Source: Cellulomonas gelida (GTDB lineage Bacteria > Actinomycetota > Actinomycetes > Actinomycetales > Cellulomonadaceae). Taken from it: a stretch of 38,128 nucleotides of DNA. Made by a program: the position numbers and the translations under genes. Positions 7,472-15,165 of this stretch are shown piece by piece. How positions within the stretch are numbered: the first letter of the stretch is position 1; the number at the start of each line of letters is the position of its first letter. The notes beneath the pieces are model-generated. The model made no database searches and was not told the origin of the DNA. It saw only the letters and a program-made list of their open reading frames with translations. Location of the stretch: the NCBI RefSeq assembly GCF_006538725.1, contig NZ_BJLQ01000034.1, positions 1 to 38,128 of the forward strand, in the 5' to 3' direction.

Positions 7472-8158
7472 ATGGCTCTGCTGCCCCGCCTACGACAGCT
7501 CATGCGTCGGCCGTCGTCCGCGTCGCGTGTCGGTGCCCGCCGTCCGACGAGCACCGCTCGCCGTGGTGACACGCTTCACGAGGACGCCCTGCGCTCGATG
7601 CTGTCCGACGACCCCAACAACGTCCGCGCCTTCGCGGCGCTCGCGGAGATCGTGCGCCGCCGTGCCAGCGAGACCGGCCCGGACGGCGACCCGCTCACCG
7701 CGCCGCAGGACGAGGTGGCGCGTCAGCGCGCCGCCGACCTGGCGGTCTGGTCGCTCGGCGAGGAGCTCGCGGGCAACCCCCGGGCGTGGTACCCGCTGAT
7801 CGAGGTCGCGCGCCTGTCGGTGCGCGACGACCACGAGGGCACGCTGCGTCGGCTCACCACCGCCGCCGAGCGCGACCCGTCGGGCGCTGCGCTCCTCGAG
7901 GCGCTCGCGCTGCTGCGCGAGGCCGGCAAGCCCGTCGACGCGCTCGGTCTGGGCGTCGGCCACTGGCGCCCCCGGGAGCACGAGCCCGAGGTCGCCCGGC
8001 AGCTCGTCCACGCCGCGATCGAGGCGGACCGACCGCTCGAGGCCAAGCAGTACGTCGCCAACCTCGACCTCTACCCTGACCAGGCGGCGGTCGCCCCGCT
8101 GCGGGCCGAGCTCGAGCAGGTCGTCGCCCAGGCGCGCCAGGCCATCCCCGGCACCTGA
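7472..8158 (+). CDS. TPR-like cytoplasmic protein of unknown function
   Basis: 228 residues. No enzyme motif recognised. The first ~35 residues are basic and Arg/Ser-rich (RLRQLMRRPSSASRVGARR), then alpha-helical pairs follow: NNVRAFAALAEIVRRRA, RQRAADLAVWSLGEELAGNP, HEGTLRRLTTAAERDPSGA, LLEALALLREAGKPVDAL and the C-terminal QAAVAPLRAELEQVVAQAR. The spacing and the small/large residue pattern resemble degenerate tetratricopeptide repeats, so a protein-binding role is likely. No signal peptide or membrane helix. It is divergent from fasR and convergent with aceE. I believe similar proteins occur at this locus in relatives, but cannot name a family. Confidence 0.75.
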   Translation: MALLPRLRQLMRRPSSASRVGARRPTSTARRGDTLHEDALRSMLSDDPNNVRAFAALAEIVRRRASETGPDGDPLTAPQDEVARQRAADLAVWSLGEELAGNPRAWYPLIEVARLSVRDDHEGTLRRLTTAAERDPSGAALLEALALLREAGKPVDALGLGVGHWRPREHEPEVARQLVHAAIEADRPLEAKQYVANLDLYPDQAAVAPLRAELEQVVAQARQAIPGT

Positions 8159-8185
8159 CCCCGCGGGCGCGGCGGCACGACGACA

Positions 8186-8236
8186 CCCGAGCCTGACGGA
8201 CGCCCGAGCATGACGGACGCCCGAGCATGACGAAGG
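8186..8236 (+). repeat. Three 17-nt direct repeats leading into a terminator
   Basis: Units CCCGAGCCTGACGGACG (8186-8202), CCCGAGCATGACGGACG (8203-8219) and a last copy at 8220-8236 with a changed end. The third copy forms the start of the left arm of the palindrome at 8225-8268. Confidence 0.8.
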
Positions 8237-8268
8237 GGGCCGACGATCGTCGGCCCCCTTCGTCATGC
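8225..8268. terminator. 44-bp perfect palindrome, bidirectional terminator
   Basis: Every base from GCATGACG at 8225 to CGTCATGC at 8268 is self-complementary, with a GGGGGCC/GGCCCCC core and a GATC centre. It lies between the convergent TPR-like gene and aceE (13 nt from the aceE stop), so it can terminate both. Confidence 0.85.
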
Positions 8269-8280
8269 GTCAGTCGCGTG

Positions 8281-11028
8281 TCAGCTGTCGCCACCCGTGT
8301 TGCCCGAGGTGCCGGCCGTGACGTCGTGCAGGTCGTACCGCTCGATCGCCTGCGCGGGAGCGTCCGCCGCGACGTCCCCGGTGCGCGCGAGCTGCTGCAG
8401 CACGCGCACCACGGTCGACGGGCCGTCGATCTTGAAGTGACGGCGGGCGGCGGCGCGCGTGTCGGAGAAGCCGAAGCCGTCCGCCCCGAGCGTCGCATAC
8501 GTGCCCGGGATCCACGCGCGCACCTGGTCGGCGACGAGGTGGTCGTAGTCCGTCGTCGCGACGAACGGACCCTCGGCGCCCTCGAGCTTGCGCGTCAGGT
8601 ACGCCGTGCGCGGCTCCTCGCCCGGGTGCAGGAACGCCTGCTGGTCCGCGGCGAGCCCGTCGCGGCGCAGCTCGTTCCAGGACGTGACCGACCACACCGC
8701 GGCGCGCACGCCCCAGTCGTCGGCCAGGAGCTTCTGCGCCTCGAGCGCCCACGGCACCGCCACGCCCGACGCGAGGATCTGGGCGCGCGGCCCGTCGCCC
8801 TCGGCGGGGGACAGCAGGTAGATGCCCTTGAGGATGCCGTCGACGTCGACGTCCTGCGGCTCGGCCGGCTGCACGATCGGCTCGTTGTAGACCGTGAGGT
8901 AGTAGATGACGTCACGGTCGCGGCCGCCGTTGTCCGGCGCGTACATCCGGTCGATGCCGTCGCGCACGATGTGCCGCAGCTCGTAGCCGTACGCCGCGTC
9001 GTAGTGCACGACGTGCGGCATGGTCCCCGCCAGCAGCGGGGAGTGCCCGTCGGCGTGCTGCAGGCCCTCGCCCGTGAGCGTGGTGCGGCCCGCCGTGGCG
9101 CCGACGAGGAAGCCCCGCGCCATCTGGTCGCCGGCCGCCCAGAACTGGTCGCCCGTGCGCTGGAACCCGAACATCGAGTAGTAGAAGTAGAACGGCACGA
9201 GCGGCTCGCCGTGCGTCGCGTACGACGTCCCGACCGCCTGGAACGCGGAGGCCGAGCCGGCCTCGTTGATCCCGGTGTGCATGATCTGCCCGGACTCGGA
9301 CTCCTTGTAGCTCAGCATGAGGTCGCGGTCGACCGCGAGGTAGTGCTGGCCCACGGTGTTGAAGATCTTGGCGCTGGGGAAGATCGCGTCGAGGCCGAAC
9401 GTGCGGGCCTCGTCGGGGATGATCGGCACCAGGCGGTGACCGAACTCCTTGTCCTTCAGGAGGTCCTTGAACAGGCGCACGAGCGCCATCGTCGTGGCGA
9501 CCTCCTGCTGGCCCGAACCCTTGGCGAGGCTCTCGTACCGCTCGGCCGGCGGCGTCGTGACGGGCTGGTACGTCGAGCGGCGCTCGGGCACGAACCCGCC
9601 GAGCTGGCGGCGGCGCTCGAGCATGTACTGGATCGCCTCGTCGTCGGTACCCGGGTGGTAGTACGGCGGGAGGTAGGGGTTCTCCTCGAGCTGGGCGTCC
9701 GTGAACGGGATGTGCAGCGTGTCACGGAGCGTCTTGAGGTCGTCGATCTTGAGCTTCTTCATCTGGTGCGTCGCGTTGCGACCGGCGAAGCCCGAGCCCA
9801 GCCCGTAGCCCTTGATCGTGTGCGCCAGGATGATCGTCGGCGCGCCCGTGTGCTCACGCGCCGCCTTGTAGGCCGCGTAGATCTTGCGGTAGTCGTGACC
9901 GCCGCGCTTGAGCGCCCAGATCTCGTCGTCGGTCATCTTCTCGACGAGCTGCTTGGTCCGCGGGTCGCGGCCGAAGAAGTGCTCGCGGATGAACGCGCCG
10001 TTCTCGGCGCGGTAGGTCTGGTAGTCGCCGTCCGGCGTCGTGTTCATGAGGTGGACCAGCGCGCGGTCCTTGTCCGCGTTGAGCAGGACGTCCCACTCGC
10101 GGCCCCACACGACCTTGATGACGTTCCAGCCGGCACCGCGGAACTCGGCCTCGAGCTCCTGGATGATCTTGCCGTTGCCACGCACGGGACCGTCGAGCCG
10201 CTGCAGGTTGCAGTTCACGACGAACGTGAGGTTGTCGAGGTTCTGCTGCGCCGCGAGGTGGATCAGGCCGCGCGACTCGGGCTCGTCCATCTCGCCGTCG
10301 CCGAGGAACGCCCAGACGTCCTGCTGGCTCGTGTCCTTGATCCCGCGGTTGTGCAGGTACCGGTTGGTCCACGCCTGGTAGATCGCGCCCGACGGACCCA
10401 GGCCCATCGAGACGGTCGGGAACTCCCACAGCTCCGGCGCGAGGCGCGGGTGCGGGTACGACGGCAGGCCGCCGCCCGGGTGGGAGAGCTCCTGGCGGAA
10501 CCCGTCGAGCTGGTGCTCGGTGAGCCGGCCCTCGAGGAACGCGCGGGCGTACACGCCGGGGGAGGCGTGGCCCTGGAAGTAGATCTGGTCACCGCCGCCG
10601 GGGTGGTCCTTGCCGCGGAAGAAGTGGTTGAGGCCGACCTCGTACAGCGTCGCGACGGACGCGTACGACGAGATGTGCCCGCCGACCCCGATGCCGGGAC
10701 GCTGGGCGCGCGTCACCATGACGGCCGCGTTCCAGCGGTTCCACGAGCGGTAGCGGCGCTCGATGACCTCGTCGCCGGGGAAGTACGGCTCGTTGTGCAC
10801 CGCGATCGTGTTCACGTACGGCGTGTTGAGCGACGCCGGGATCGCGACGTTCTTCTCCCGCGCGCGGCGCAGGAGGCTCATGAGCACGTACCGCGCGCGC
10901 GGGCCGCCCTTGTCGTCGATGAGTCCGTCGAGCGACTCGACCCACTCACCGGTCTCGTCGGGGTCGATGTCGGGTACCTGGCTGAGCAGGCCGCCGATGA
11001 GCGGGCCTGTCTCGTCGATCTGAGCCAC
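8281..11028 (-). CDS. aceE: Pyruvate dehydrogenase E1 component, homodimeric type
   Basis: 915 residues, typical of the AceE family. Decarboxylates pyruvate with thiamine diphosphate and passes the acetyl group to the lipoyl domain of E2. The thiamine diphosphate motif runs from [12 protein letters not shown] to VVNCN about 30 residues on. Other hallmarks: [50 protein letters not shown] and [16 protein letters not shown]. Starts at GTG 11028 with GAGGAG 5 nt upstream; the ORF can be read further upstream but that part is not AceE-like. No E2 or E3 genes adjoin, as is usual in actinobacteria. Divergent from the DUF3052-AhpE pair across a 326-nt region with a large inverted repeat. Confidence 0.97.
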   Translation of the reverse strand: MAQIDETGPLIGGLLSQVPDIDPDETGEWVESLDGLIDDKGGPRARYVLMSLLRRAREKNVAIPASLNTPYVNTIAVHNEPYFPGDEVIERRYRSWNRWNAAVMVTRAQRPGIGVGGHISSYASVATLYEVGLNHFFRGKDHPGGGDQIYFQGHASPGVYARAFLEGRLTEHQLDGFRQELSHPGGGLPSYPHPRLAPELWEFPTVSMGLGPSGAIYQAWTNRYLHNRGIKDTSQQDVWAFLGDGEMDEPESRGLIHLAAQQNLDNLTFVVNCNLQRLDGPVRGNGKIIQELEAEFRGAGWNVIKVVWGREWDVLLNADKDRALVHLMNTTPDGDYQTYRAENGAFIREHFFGRDPRTKQLVEKMTDDEIWALKRGGHDYRKIYAAYKAAREHTGAPTIILAHTIKGYGLGSGFAGRNATHQMKKLKIDDLKTLRDTLHIPFTDAQLEENPYLPPYYHPGTDDEAIQYMLERRRQLGGFVPERRSTYQPVTTPPAERYESLAKGSGQQEVATTMALVRLFKDLLKDKEFGHRLVPIIPDEARTFGLDAIFPSAKIFNTVGQHYLAVDRDLMLSYKESESGQIMHTGINEAGSASAFQAVGTSYATHGEPLVPFYFYYSMFGFQRTGDQFWAAGDQMARGFLVGATAGRTTLTGEGLQHADGHSPLLAGTMPHVVHYDAAYGYELRHIVRDGIDRMYAPDNGGRDRDVIYYLTVYNEPIVQPAEPQDVDVDGILKGIYLLSPAEGDGPRAQILASGVAVPWALEAQKLLADDWGVRAAVWSVTSWNELRRDGLAADQQAFLHPGEEPRTAYLTRKLEGAEGPFVATTDYDHLVADQVRAWIPGTYATLGADGFGFSDTRAAARRHFKIDGPSTVVRVLQQLARTGDVAADAPAQAIERYDLHDVTAGTSGNTGGDS

Positions 11029-11214
11029 CAGTGCTCCTCGCCTCTTGTCGGCGCGCGGGCCCTGAACGGCCTCGGCGCACATCGTCGGCCCGGTCCCGAG
11101 CGCGCGCGGCTGGCGGCCGCGTGCACGGGTGCGGGTAGTCCGCCCCATTGTCGGACCCTGAGCACCAGAAGTCACACGCGGGCCCCGTGCGGGGCACGTG
11201 ACGTCGGTGACACC

Positions 11215-11257
11215 GGCCCCACGCGGCACCCCCGGCAGACCCGTGCCGCGTGGGGCC
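11215..11257. promoter_or_regulatory. 15-bp inverted repeat between divergent promoters
   Basis: GGCCCCACGCGGCAC (11215-11229) and its exact complement (11243-11257) with a 13-nt spacer. Because it lies between two divergently transcribed starts rather than after a gene, an operator, leader hairpin or small RNA is more likely than an ordinary terminator. Confidence 0.5.
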
Positions 11258-11285
11258 TTGCCAGGTGGCGCGCGCTGCGGTGGGC

Positions 11286-11291
11286 TAGGTT
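11286..11291 (+). promoter_or_regulatory. -10 box of the DUF3052-ahpE operon
   Basis: TAGGTT, fitting TANNNT. Expected start of transcription is near 11298, giving a leader of about 55 nt before the DUF3052 start. Confidence 0.5.
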
Positions 11292-11331
11292 GTGCGCACA
11301 TCGAACAGGCCTGCTCCCTGCGGAGGAGGCC

Positions 11332-11421
11332 GTGACGAAGGGATCGGACGGGACGTGTCAGCCAGTGCGGACGCCGGGCAGCAGCAGGCTGCCCGTCTGG
11401 GCTTCTCCTCGGGTCAGGTGA
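11332..11421 (+). CDS. Possible upstream ORF overlapping the DUF3052 start
   Basis: 29-codon ORF, GTG at 11332, placed 5 nt after GGAGG of the strong GGAGGAGG site. It is in a different frame from DUF3052 and ends 67 nt inside it. The peptide ([17 protein letters not shown] then more) resembles nothing I know. It could couple translation to DUF3052, or the strong site may serve the DUF3052 start from a distance. Confidence 0.3.
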   Translation: MTKGSDGTCQPVRTPGSSRLPVWASPRVR

Positions 11422-11774
11422 TCCAGGAGCTCGGCTACGACGACGACGCCGACGAGGCCCTGAGGGCGGCCGTCGAGGCCGTCACCGGGACGGAGCTCGT
11501 CGACGAGGACTACGACGACGTCACCGACGGTGCAGTCATCTGGTTCCGCGACGACGACGGTGACCTGACCGACTTCCTCGTCGACGCGATGACCGTGCTC
11601 GACGACAACGGCCCGATCTGGGTGCTGTCCCCGAAGGCCGGCCGCCCGGGGCACGTCTCCCACTCCGACATCGAGGAGGCTGCGACCACGTCGGGGCTCC
11701 ACGCGATGTCGACGTTCGCGATCGCGCCCGACTGGTCCGCGACCAAGCTGGGCACCCGCGGGCGCGGCAAGTGA
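11355..11774 (+). CDS. DUF3052 family protein
   Basis: 139 residues. Conserved actinobacterial family of unknown function (M. tuberculosis Rv2239c is the likely counterpart, also beside ahpE and aceE). Markers are the acidic [19 protein letters not shown] segment, [22 protein letters not shown] and the C-terminal [18 protein letters not shown]. Soluble, strongly acidic, no signal peptide. GTG at 11355 is chosen because the protein preceding it is not family-like, though its own ribosome site is weak and a strong GGAGGAGG lies 26 nt upstream in front of another frame. The stop overlaps the peroxiredoxin start by 4 nt, implying coupled translation and perhaps a shared role in redox or pyruvate metabolism (inference). 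Confidence 0.85.
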   Translation: MSASADAGQQQAARLGFSSGQVIQELGYDDDADEALRAAVEAVTGTELVDEDYDDVTDGAVIWFRDDDGDLTDFLVDAMTVLDDNGPIWVLSPKAGRPGHVSHSDIEEAATTSGLHAMSTFAIAPDWSATKLGTRGRGK

Positions 11775-12247
11775 CCGAGCCGCAGGGCTCGAAGCTCCCC
11801 GTCGTCGGTCAGCCCGCACCCGGGTTCACGTTGCCCGACACGCACGGCACGCCGGTCTCGCTGGCCGACCTGCGCGGCACCCCGGTGGTCGTCGTGTTCG
11901 TGCCGTTCGCCTTCTCGGGGACCTGCACGGGTGAGCTGTGCGAGCTGCGGGACAACATCGCGGACTTCGACCGTGCCGGGGTGCGTCTGCTCGTCGTGAG
12001 CTGCGACCCGATGTTCTCGCTGCGGGCCTGGGCCGAGCAGGAGAAGTACACGTTCGACCTCCTCGCGGACTTCTGGCCGCACGGCGACGTCGCCCGCGCC
12101 TACGGCGTGTTCGACGAGGGCAGCGGGCACGCGCTGCGCGGGTCGTTCCTGATCGACGCCGAGGGCGTGCTGCGCTGGAGCGTCGTCAACGCGCGCGGGC
12201 AGGCGCGGCCGCTCGCCGCTTACCGCGAGGCGCTCGCGGCCCTCTGA
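11771..12247 (+). CDS. ahpE: AhpE-type one-cysteine peroxiredoxin
   Basis: 158 residues. Reduces hydroperoxides in the cytoplasm. The active-site motif PFAFSGTC places the peroxidatic Cys at 52, with Ser49 where most relatives have Thr; Arg in HALRGSFLID completes the site. The thioredoxin-fold start GQPAPGFTLPDTHG is clear. Unlike M. tuberculosis AhpE, a second Cys at 57 (GELCELRD) and one in VVSCDPMF are present, so a resolving partner within the protein is possible but unproven. GTG start at 11771 overlaps the DUF3052 stop (GTGA). Same pairing as Rv2239c-Rv2238c. Confidence 0.92.
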   Translation: MTEPQGSKLPVVGQPAPGFTLPDTHGTPVSLADLRGTPVVVVFVPFAFSGTCTGELCELRDNIADFDRAGVRLLVVSCDPMFSLRAWAEQEKYTFDLLADFWPHGDVARAYGVFDEGSGHALRGSFLIDAEGVLRWSVVNARGQARPLAAYREALAAL

Positions 12248-12284
12248 GCGGCAGTGCCCGGTGGGGCGTCCGCGGGGCACGGGC

Positions 12285-12290
12285 TAGGCT
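12285..12290 (+). promoter_or_regulatory. -10 box of the cbs-metB operon
   Basis: TAGGCT, 6 nt before the GTG of the seven-codon leader ORF, so the transcript probably begins at or next to that GTG. No clear -35. Confidence 0.6.
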
Positions 12291-12296
12291 GGTGCG

Positions 12297-12320
12297 GTGC
12301 GCTCCTGCTGTCGTCCCTGA
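12297..12320 (+). CDS. Leaderless Cys-Cys-Arg leader peptide of the cbs-metB operon
   Basis: GTG CGC TCC TGC TGT CGT CCC TGA, reading fMet-Arg-Ser-Cys-Cys-Arg-Pro. The GTG lies 6 nt after a TAGGCT -10 box, the exact geometry of a leaderless ORF, and 60 nt before the cbs start. Mycobacteria are known to use leaderless short ORFs with Cys tracts as cysteine-responsive attenuators of downstream sulfur genes; this has the same form and the right neighbour. Two hairpins follow (12322-12339 and 12345-12360), the second just before the cbs ribosome site, as expected for an attenuator. The functional role is inferred. Confidence 0.6.
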   Translation: MRSCCRP

Positions 12321-12321
12321 C

Positions 12322-12360
12322 GATCCCTCCGCCCGGATCCGTCGCCGCGCGTGCGCGCGG
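12322..12360 (+). promoter_or_regulatory. Two leader hairpins before cbs
   Basis: GATCC-N8-GGATC at 12322-12339 and CCGCGC-GTGC-GCGCGG at 12345-12360. They begin right after the stop of the Cys-Cys leader ORF and end 7 nt before the cbs ribosome site, so ribosome stalling could change their folding and access to the start. Confidence 0.45.
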
Positions 12361-12380
12361 CCAGCCAGAGGACAGCACCC

Positions 12381-13745
12381 ATGAGATTCGCCTCCCGCAT
12401 CACCGACCTCGTCGGGGACACGCCGCTCGTGCAGCTGCACGCGGTGACCGAGGGCATCGCGGCCACGGTGCTCGCGAAGGTCGAGTACCTCAACCCCGGT
12501 GGGTCGTCGAAGGACCGCATCGCCGCGCGCATCATCGACGCCGCCGAACGTGACGGCCTGCTGCGGCCCGGCGGGACGATCGTCGAGCCGACGAGCGGCA
12601 ACACCGGCGTGGGGCTCGCGCTCGTCGCGCAGCAGCGCGGGTACCACTGCGTGTTCGTCGTCCCGGACAAGGTGGGCGAGGACAAGCGCGCCGTGCTGCG
12701 CGCGTACGGCGCCGAGGTCGTCGTGACGCCCACGTCGGTCGCCCCCGACGACCCGGAGTCGTACTACTCGGTGTCGGACCGGCTCGCGGCGCAGATCCCG
12801 GGGGCGTTCAAGCCCAACCAGTACCAGAACCCGAACGGGCCGCTCAGCCACTACGAGACCACGGGTCCCGAGATCTGGCGCGACACCGACGGGCGCGTCA
12901 CGCACTTCGTCGCGGGCGTCGGTACGGGCGGCACGATCAGCGGGACGGGCCGGTTCCTGAAAGAGGTCTCCGGCGGCGCCGTGCGCGTCGTCGGCGCCGA
13001 CCCGGTCGGGTCGGTCTACTCCGGGGGGACCGGACGGCCCTACCTCGTCGAGGGCGTGGGGGAGGACTTCTGGCCCGGCGCGTACGACCCGTCGGTGGTC
13101 GACGAGGTGGTCGCCGTCGCGGACGCCGAGTCGTTCGAGGTGACGCGACGCCTGGCGCGCGAGGAGGGCCTGCTCGTCGGGGGCTCGAGCGGCATGGCCG
13201 TCGTCGCGGCGCTGCGGGTCGCGCGCGACCTGCCCGCCGACGCGGTCGTCGTCGTGCTGCTGCCCGACGGCGGGCGCGGGTACCTCGGCAAGATCTTCAA
13301 CGACGCGTGGCTGCGCTCGTACGGGTTCAGCGCGCTGCCCGAGGAGCGCACGGTGCGCGACGTCGTGACCGCGAAGGACGGGTCGCTGCCCGCACTCGTG
13401 CACGCGCACCCCGCGGACACCGTGCGCGACGCGATCGCGATGATGACGGAGTTCGGCGTCTCGCAGCTGCCGGTGCTCACCGCCGAGCCGCCGGTCGTCA
13501 TCGGCGAGGTCGTCGGCGCGATCGACGAGGAGTCGCTGCTCGAGAAGGTGTTCTCGGGCGAGGTCGAGATGGGCGACGCGGTGTCCGCGGTGCTCCAGGA
13601 CGGCCTGCCGCAGATCGGCGCGAACGAGTCCGTCGCGCAGGCGCGCAAGGCGCTGTCGACGGCGAGCGCCCTGCTCGTGGTCGACGAGGGCGCCCCCGTC
13701 TCGGTCGTCACGCGAGCCGACCTCCTGACCTTCCTGAGCCACTGA
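12381..13745 (+). CDS. cbs: Cystathionine beta-synthase
   Basis: 454 residues. Condenses serine and homocysteine to cystathionine with pyridoxal phosphate (PLP), the first step of reverse transsulfuration. PLP lysine is Lys44 in NPGGSSKDRIA; the phosphate-binding loops are PTSGNTG (70-76) and GVGTGGTISGTG. After the catalytic core (to about residue 320) a pair of CBS domains fills the C-terminus (VRDVVTAKDGSLPALV and MGDAVSAVLQDGLPQI). ATG at 12381 has GAGGA 8 nt upstream. Same pairing with metB as M. tuberculosis Rv1077-Rv1079. A cysteine synthase role is an alternative, but the CBS domains favour this call. Preceded by a likely cysteine-reading leader. Confidence 0.92.
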   Translation: MRFASRITDLVGDTPLVQLHAVTEGIAATVLAKVEYLNPGGSSKDRIAARIIDAAERDGLLRPGGTIVEPTSGNTGVGLALVAQQRGYHCVFVVPDKVGEDKRAVLRAYGAEVVVTPTSVAPDDPESYYSVSDRLAAQIPGAFKPNQYQNPNGPLSHYETTGPEIWRDTDGRVTHFVAGVGTGGTISGTGRFLKEVSGGAVRVVGADPVGSVYSGGTGRPYLVEGVGEDFWPGAYDPSVVDEVVAVADAESFEVTRRLAREEGLLVGGSSGMAVVAALRVARDLPADAVVVVLLPDGGRGYLGKIFNDAWLRSYGFSALPEERTVRDVVTAKDGSLPALVHAHPADTVRDAIAMMTEFGVSQLPVLTAEPPVVIGEVVGAIDEESLLEKVFSGEVEMGDAVSAVLQDGLPQIGANESVAQARKALSTASALLVVDEGAPVSVVTRADLLTFLSH

Positions 13746-13756
13746 GGAGACCACGC

Positions 13757-14920
13757 ATGAGCCACCACGACGACCGTCCCGACGTCGGCTTCGAGACCCT
13801 GGCGATCCACGCGGGCCAGGACCCCGACGCGACCACCGGCGCGGTCATCCCGCCCGTGCACATGAGCTCGACGTACGTGCAGGACGGGATCGGCGGGCTG
13901 CGCGGCGGATACGAGTACGGACGAGCGGGCAACCCGACGCGCACCGCGCTCGAGACGCAGCTCGCGACGCTCGAGGGCGGCGCGCACGGACTGTCGTTCG
14001 CCTCCGGCCTCGCCGCCGAGGACGCGCTCCTGCGCGCCGTGCTCAAGCCCGGCGACGAGCTGCTGATCGGCGACGACGTGTACGGCGGCACGTACCGGCT
14101 CGTCTCGCGCGTGCTCGGCGCGTGGGGTGTGCGGCACCGGGTCGTGGACCTGACCGACCTGTCCGCGGTGCGCGACGCGCTCGACGAGCGGCCGAAGCTG
14201 ATCTGGGCCGAGACGCCCAGCAACCCGTACCTGCGGATCACCGACATCGCGGCGCTCGCCGACCTCGCGCACGCGCACGGCGCGCTCGTGGTCGTCGACA
14301 ACACCTTCGCCACGCCCGCGCTGCAGCGTCCGCTGAGCCTCGGTGCGGACGTCGTCGTGCACTCGACGACGAAGTACCTCGGCGGGCACTCGGACGTGGT
14401 CGGCGGCGCGGTCGTGCTGCAGGACGACGGGCTCGCGGAGCAGGTGAAGTTCCTGCAGTTCGCCGCGGGTGCGGTCTCCGGACCGCTCGACGCGTGGCTC
14501 ACGACGCGCGGGATCAAGACGCTGGCCGTGCGCATGCAGCGGCATGGCGAGAACGCACTCGCGCTCGCGCAGCGGCTCGTCGAGCACCCTGCGGTGACCC
14601 GCGTGCACTACCCCGGCCTGCCGGACCACCCCGGGCACGAGATCGCCGTGCGCCAGTCGAGCGGCTTCGGCGGGATGCTCACCATCGAGCTCGCGGACGG
14701 TCCCGCCGCGCGCCGGTTCGCCGAGTCCACGCGCCTGTTCACGCTCGCCGAGTCGCTCGGTGGTGTGGAGTCGCTCGTGAACCACCCGGCGAGCATGACC
14801 CACGCGTCGGTGCGCGGGACGCCGCTCGAGGTCACGGAGTCGATCGTGCGGCTCTCGGTGGGTCTCGAGTCGGTCGGGGACCTCGTCGCCGACGTCGAGG
14901 CAGCGCTCGCGCGCGTCTGA
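13757..14920 (+). CDS. metB: Cystathionine gamma-synthase/gamma-lyase, PLP-dependent
   Basis: 387 residues. Cys/Met-metabolism PLP enzyme; PLP lysine is Lys206 in HSTTKYLGGHSDVVGG, with YEYGRAGNPTRTALE, SFASGLAAEDA and VVVDNTFATP motifs. Located 11 nt after cbs with GAGGAG before the ATG. Next to cystathionine beta-synthase it most likely splits cystathionine to cysteine (gamma-lyase), completing reverse transsulfuration; the family is hard to separate from gamma-synthase by sequence, and the mycobacterial homologue is named MetB. Ends about 125 nt before a tRNA gene. Confidence 0.9.
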   Translation: MSHHDDRPDVGFETLAIHAGQDPDATTGAVIPPVHMSSTYVQDGIGGLRGGYEYGRAGNPTRTALETQLATLEGGAHGLSFASGLAAEDALLRAVLKPGDELLIGDDVYGGTYRLVSRVLGAWGVRHRVVDLTDLSAVRDALDERPKLIWAETPSNPYLRITDIAALADLAHAHGALVVVDNTFATPALQRPLSLGADVVVHSTTKYLGGHSDVVGGAVVLQDDGLAEQVKFLQFAAGAVSGPLDAWLTTRGIKTLAVRMQRHGENALALAQRLVEHPAVTRVHYPGLPDHPGHEIAVRQSSGFGGMLTIELADGPAARRFAESTRLFTLAESLGGVESLVNHPASMTHASVRGTPLEVTESIVRLSVGLESVGDLVADVEAALARV

Positions 14921-15006
14921 CGCCCGCACGAGGGCCGTCTGCGCGGCGCCTGGTGCCACCGGTGGCTCGTCGCGGGCGCTGCGGATGCCTGCCCCGGGAG
15001 GGCCGG

Positions 15007-15012
15007 TAGGCT
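15007..15012 (+). promoter_or_regulatory. -10 box of the tRNA-Val gene
   Basis: TAGGCT 35 nt before the mature 5' end, leaving a leader of roughly 28-29 nt for RNase P removal. Confidence 0.45.
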
Positions 15013-15047
15013 GTGCCGCCGTCGGGCGCGGTGGTTCGCGGCCGCAG

Positions 15048-15121
15048 GGGCCTGTAGCTCAGCTGGTCAGAGCACCGCGCTTACACCGCGGGGGTCGCCG
15101 GTTCGAACCCGGCCGGGCCCA
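15048..15121 (+). tRNA. tRNA-Val (anticodon TAC)
   Basis: 74 nt. Acceptor GGGCCTG pairs with CGGGCCC (one T-G wobble), discriminator A73. D arm GCTC/GAGC, anticodon stem CCGCG/CGCGG with loop CTTACAC, T arm GCCGG-TTCGAAC-CCGGC. The anticodon TAC reads GTA, a rare Val codon in this G+C-rich genome. CCA is not encoded. It stands alone, between metB and a glycosidase gene. Confidence 0.97.
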
Positions 15122-15165
15122 CGTCGGATGGCTTGCTCCCTCGCGCGCGAAGGACGGTTCGTCTC

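Larger units (their letters stand above)
11029..11354. other. Divergent control region between aceE and DUF3052 gene
   Basis: No supported gene besides a possible 29-codon upstream ORF. It contains a perfect 15-bp inverted repeat at 11215-11257, a small GCCCCG-TG-CGGGGC hairpin near 11193, a TAGGTT -10 box at 11286-11291 and a strong GGAGGAGG ribosome site at 11322-11329. Confidence 0.5.
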
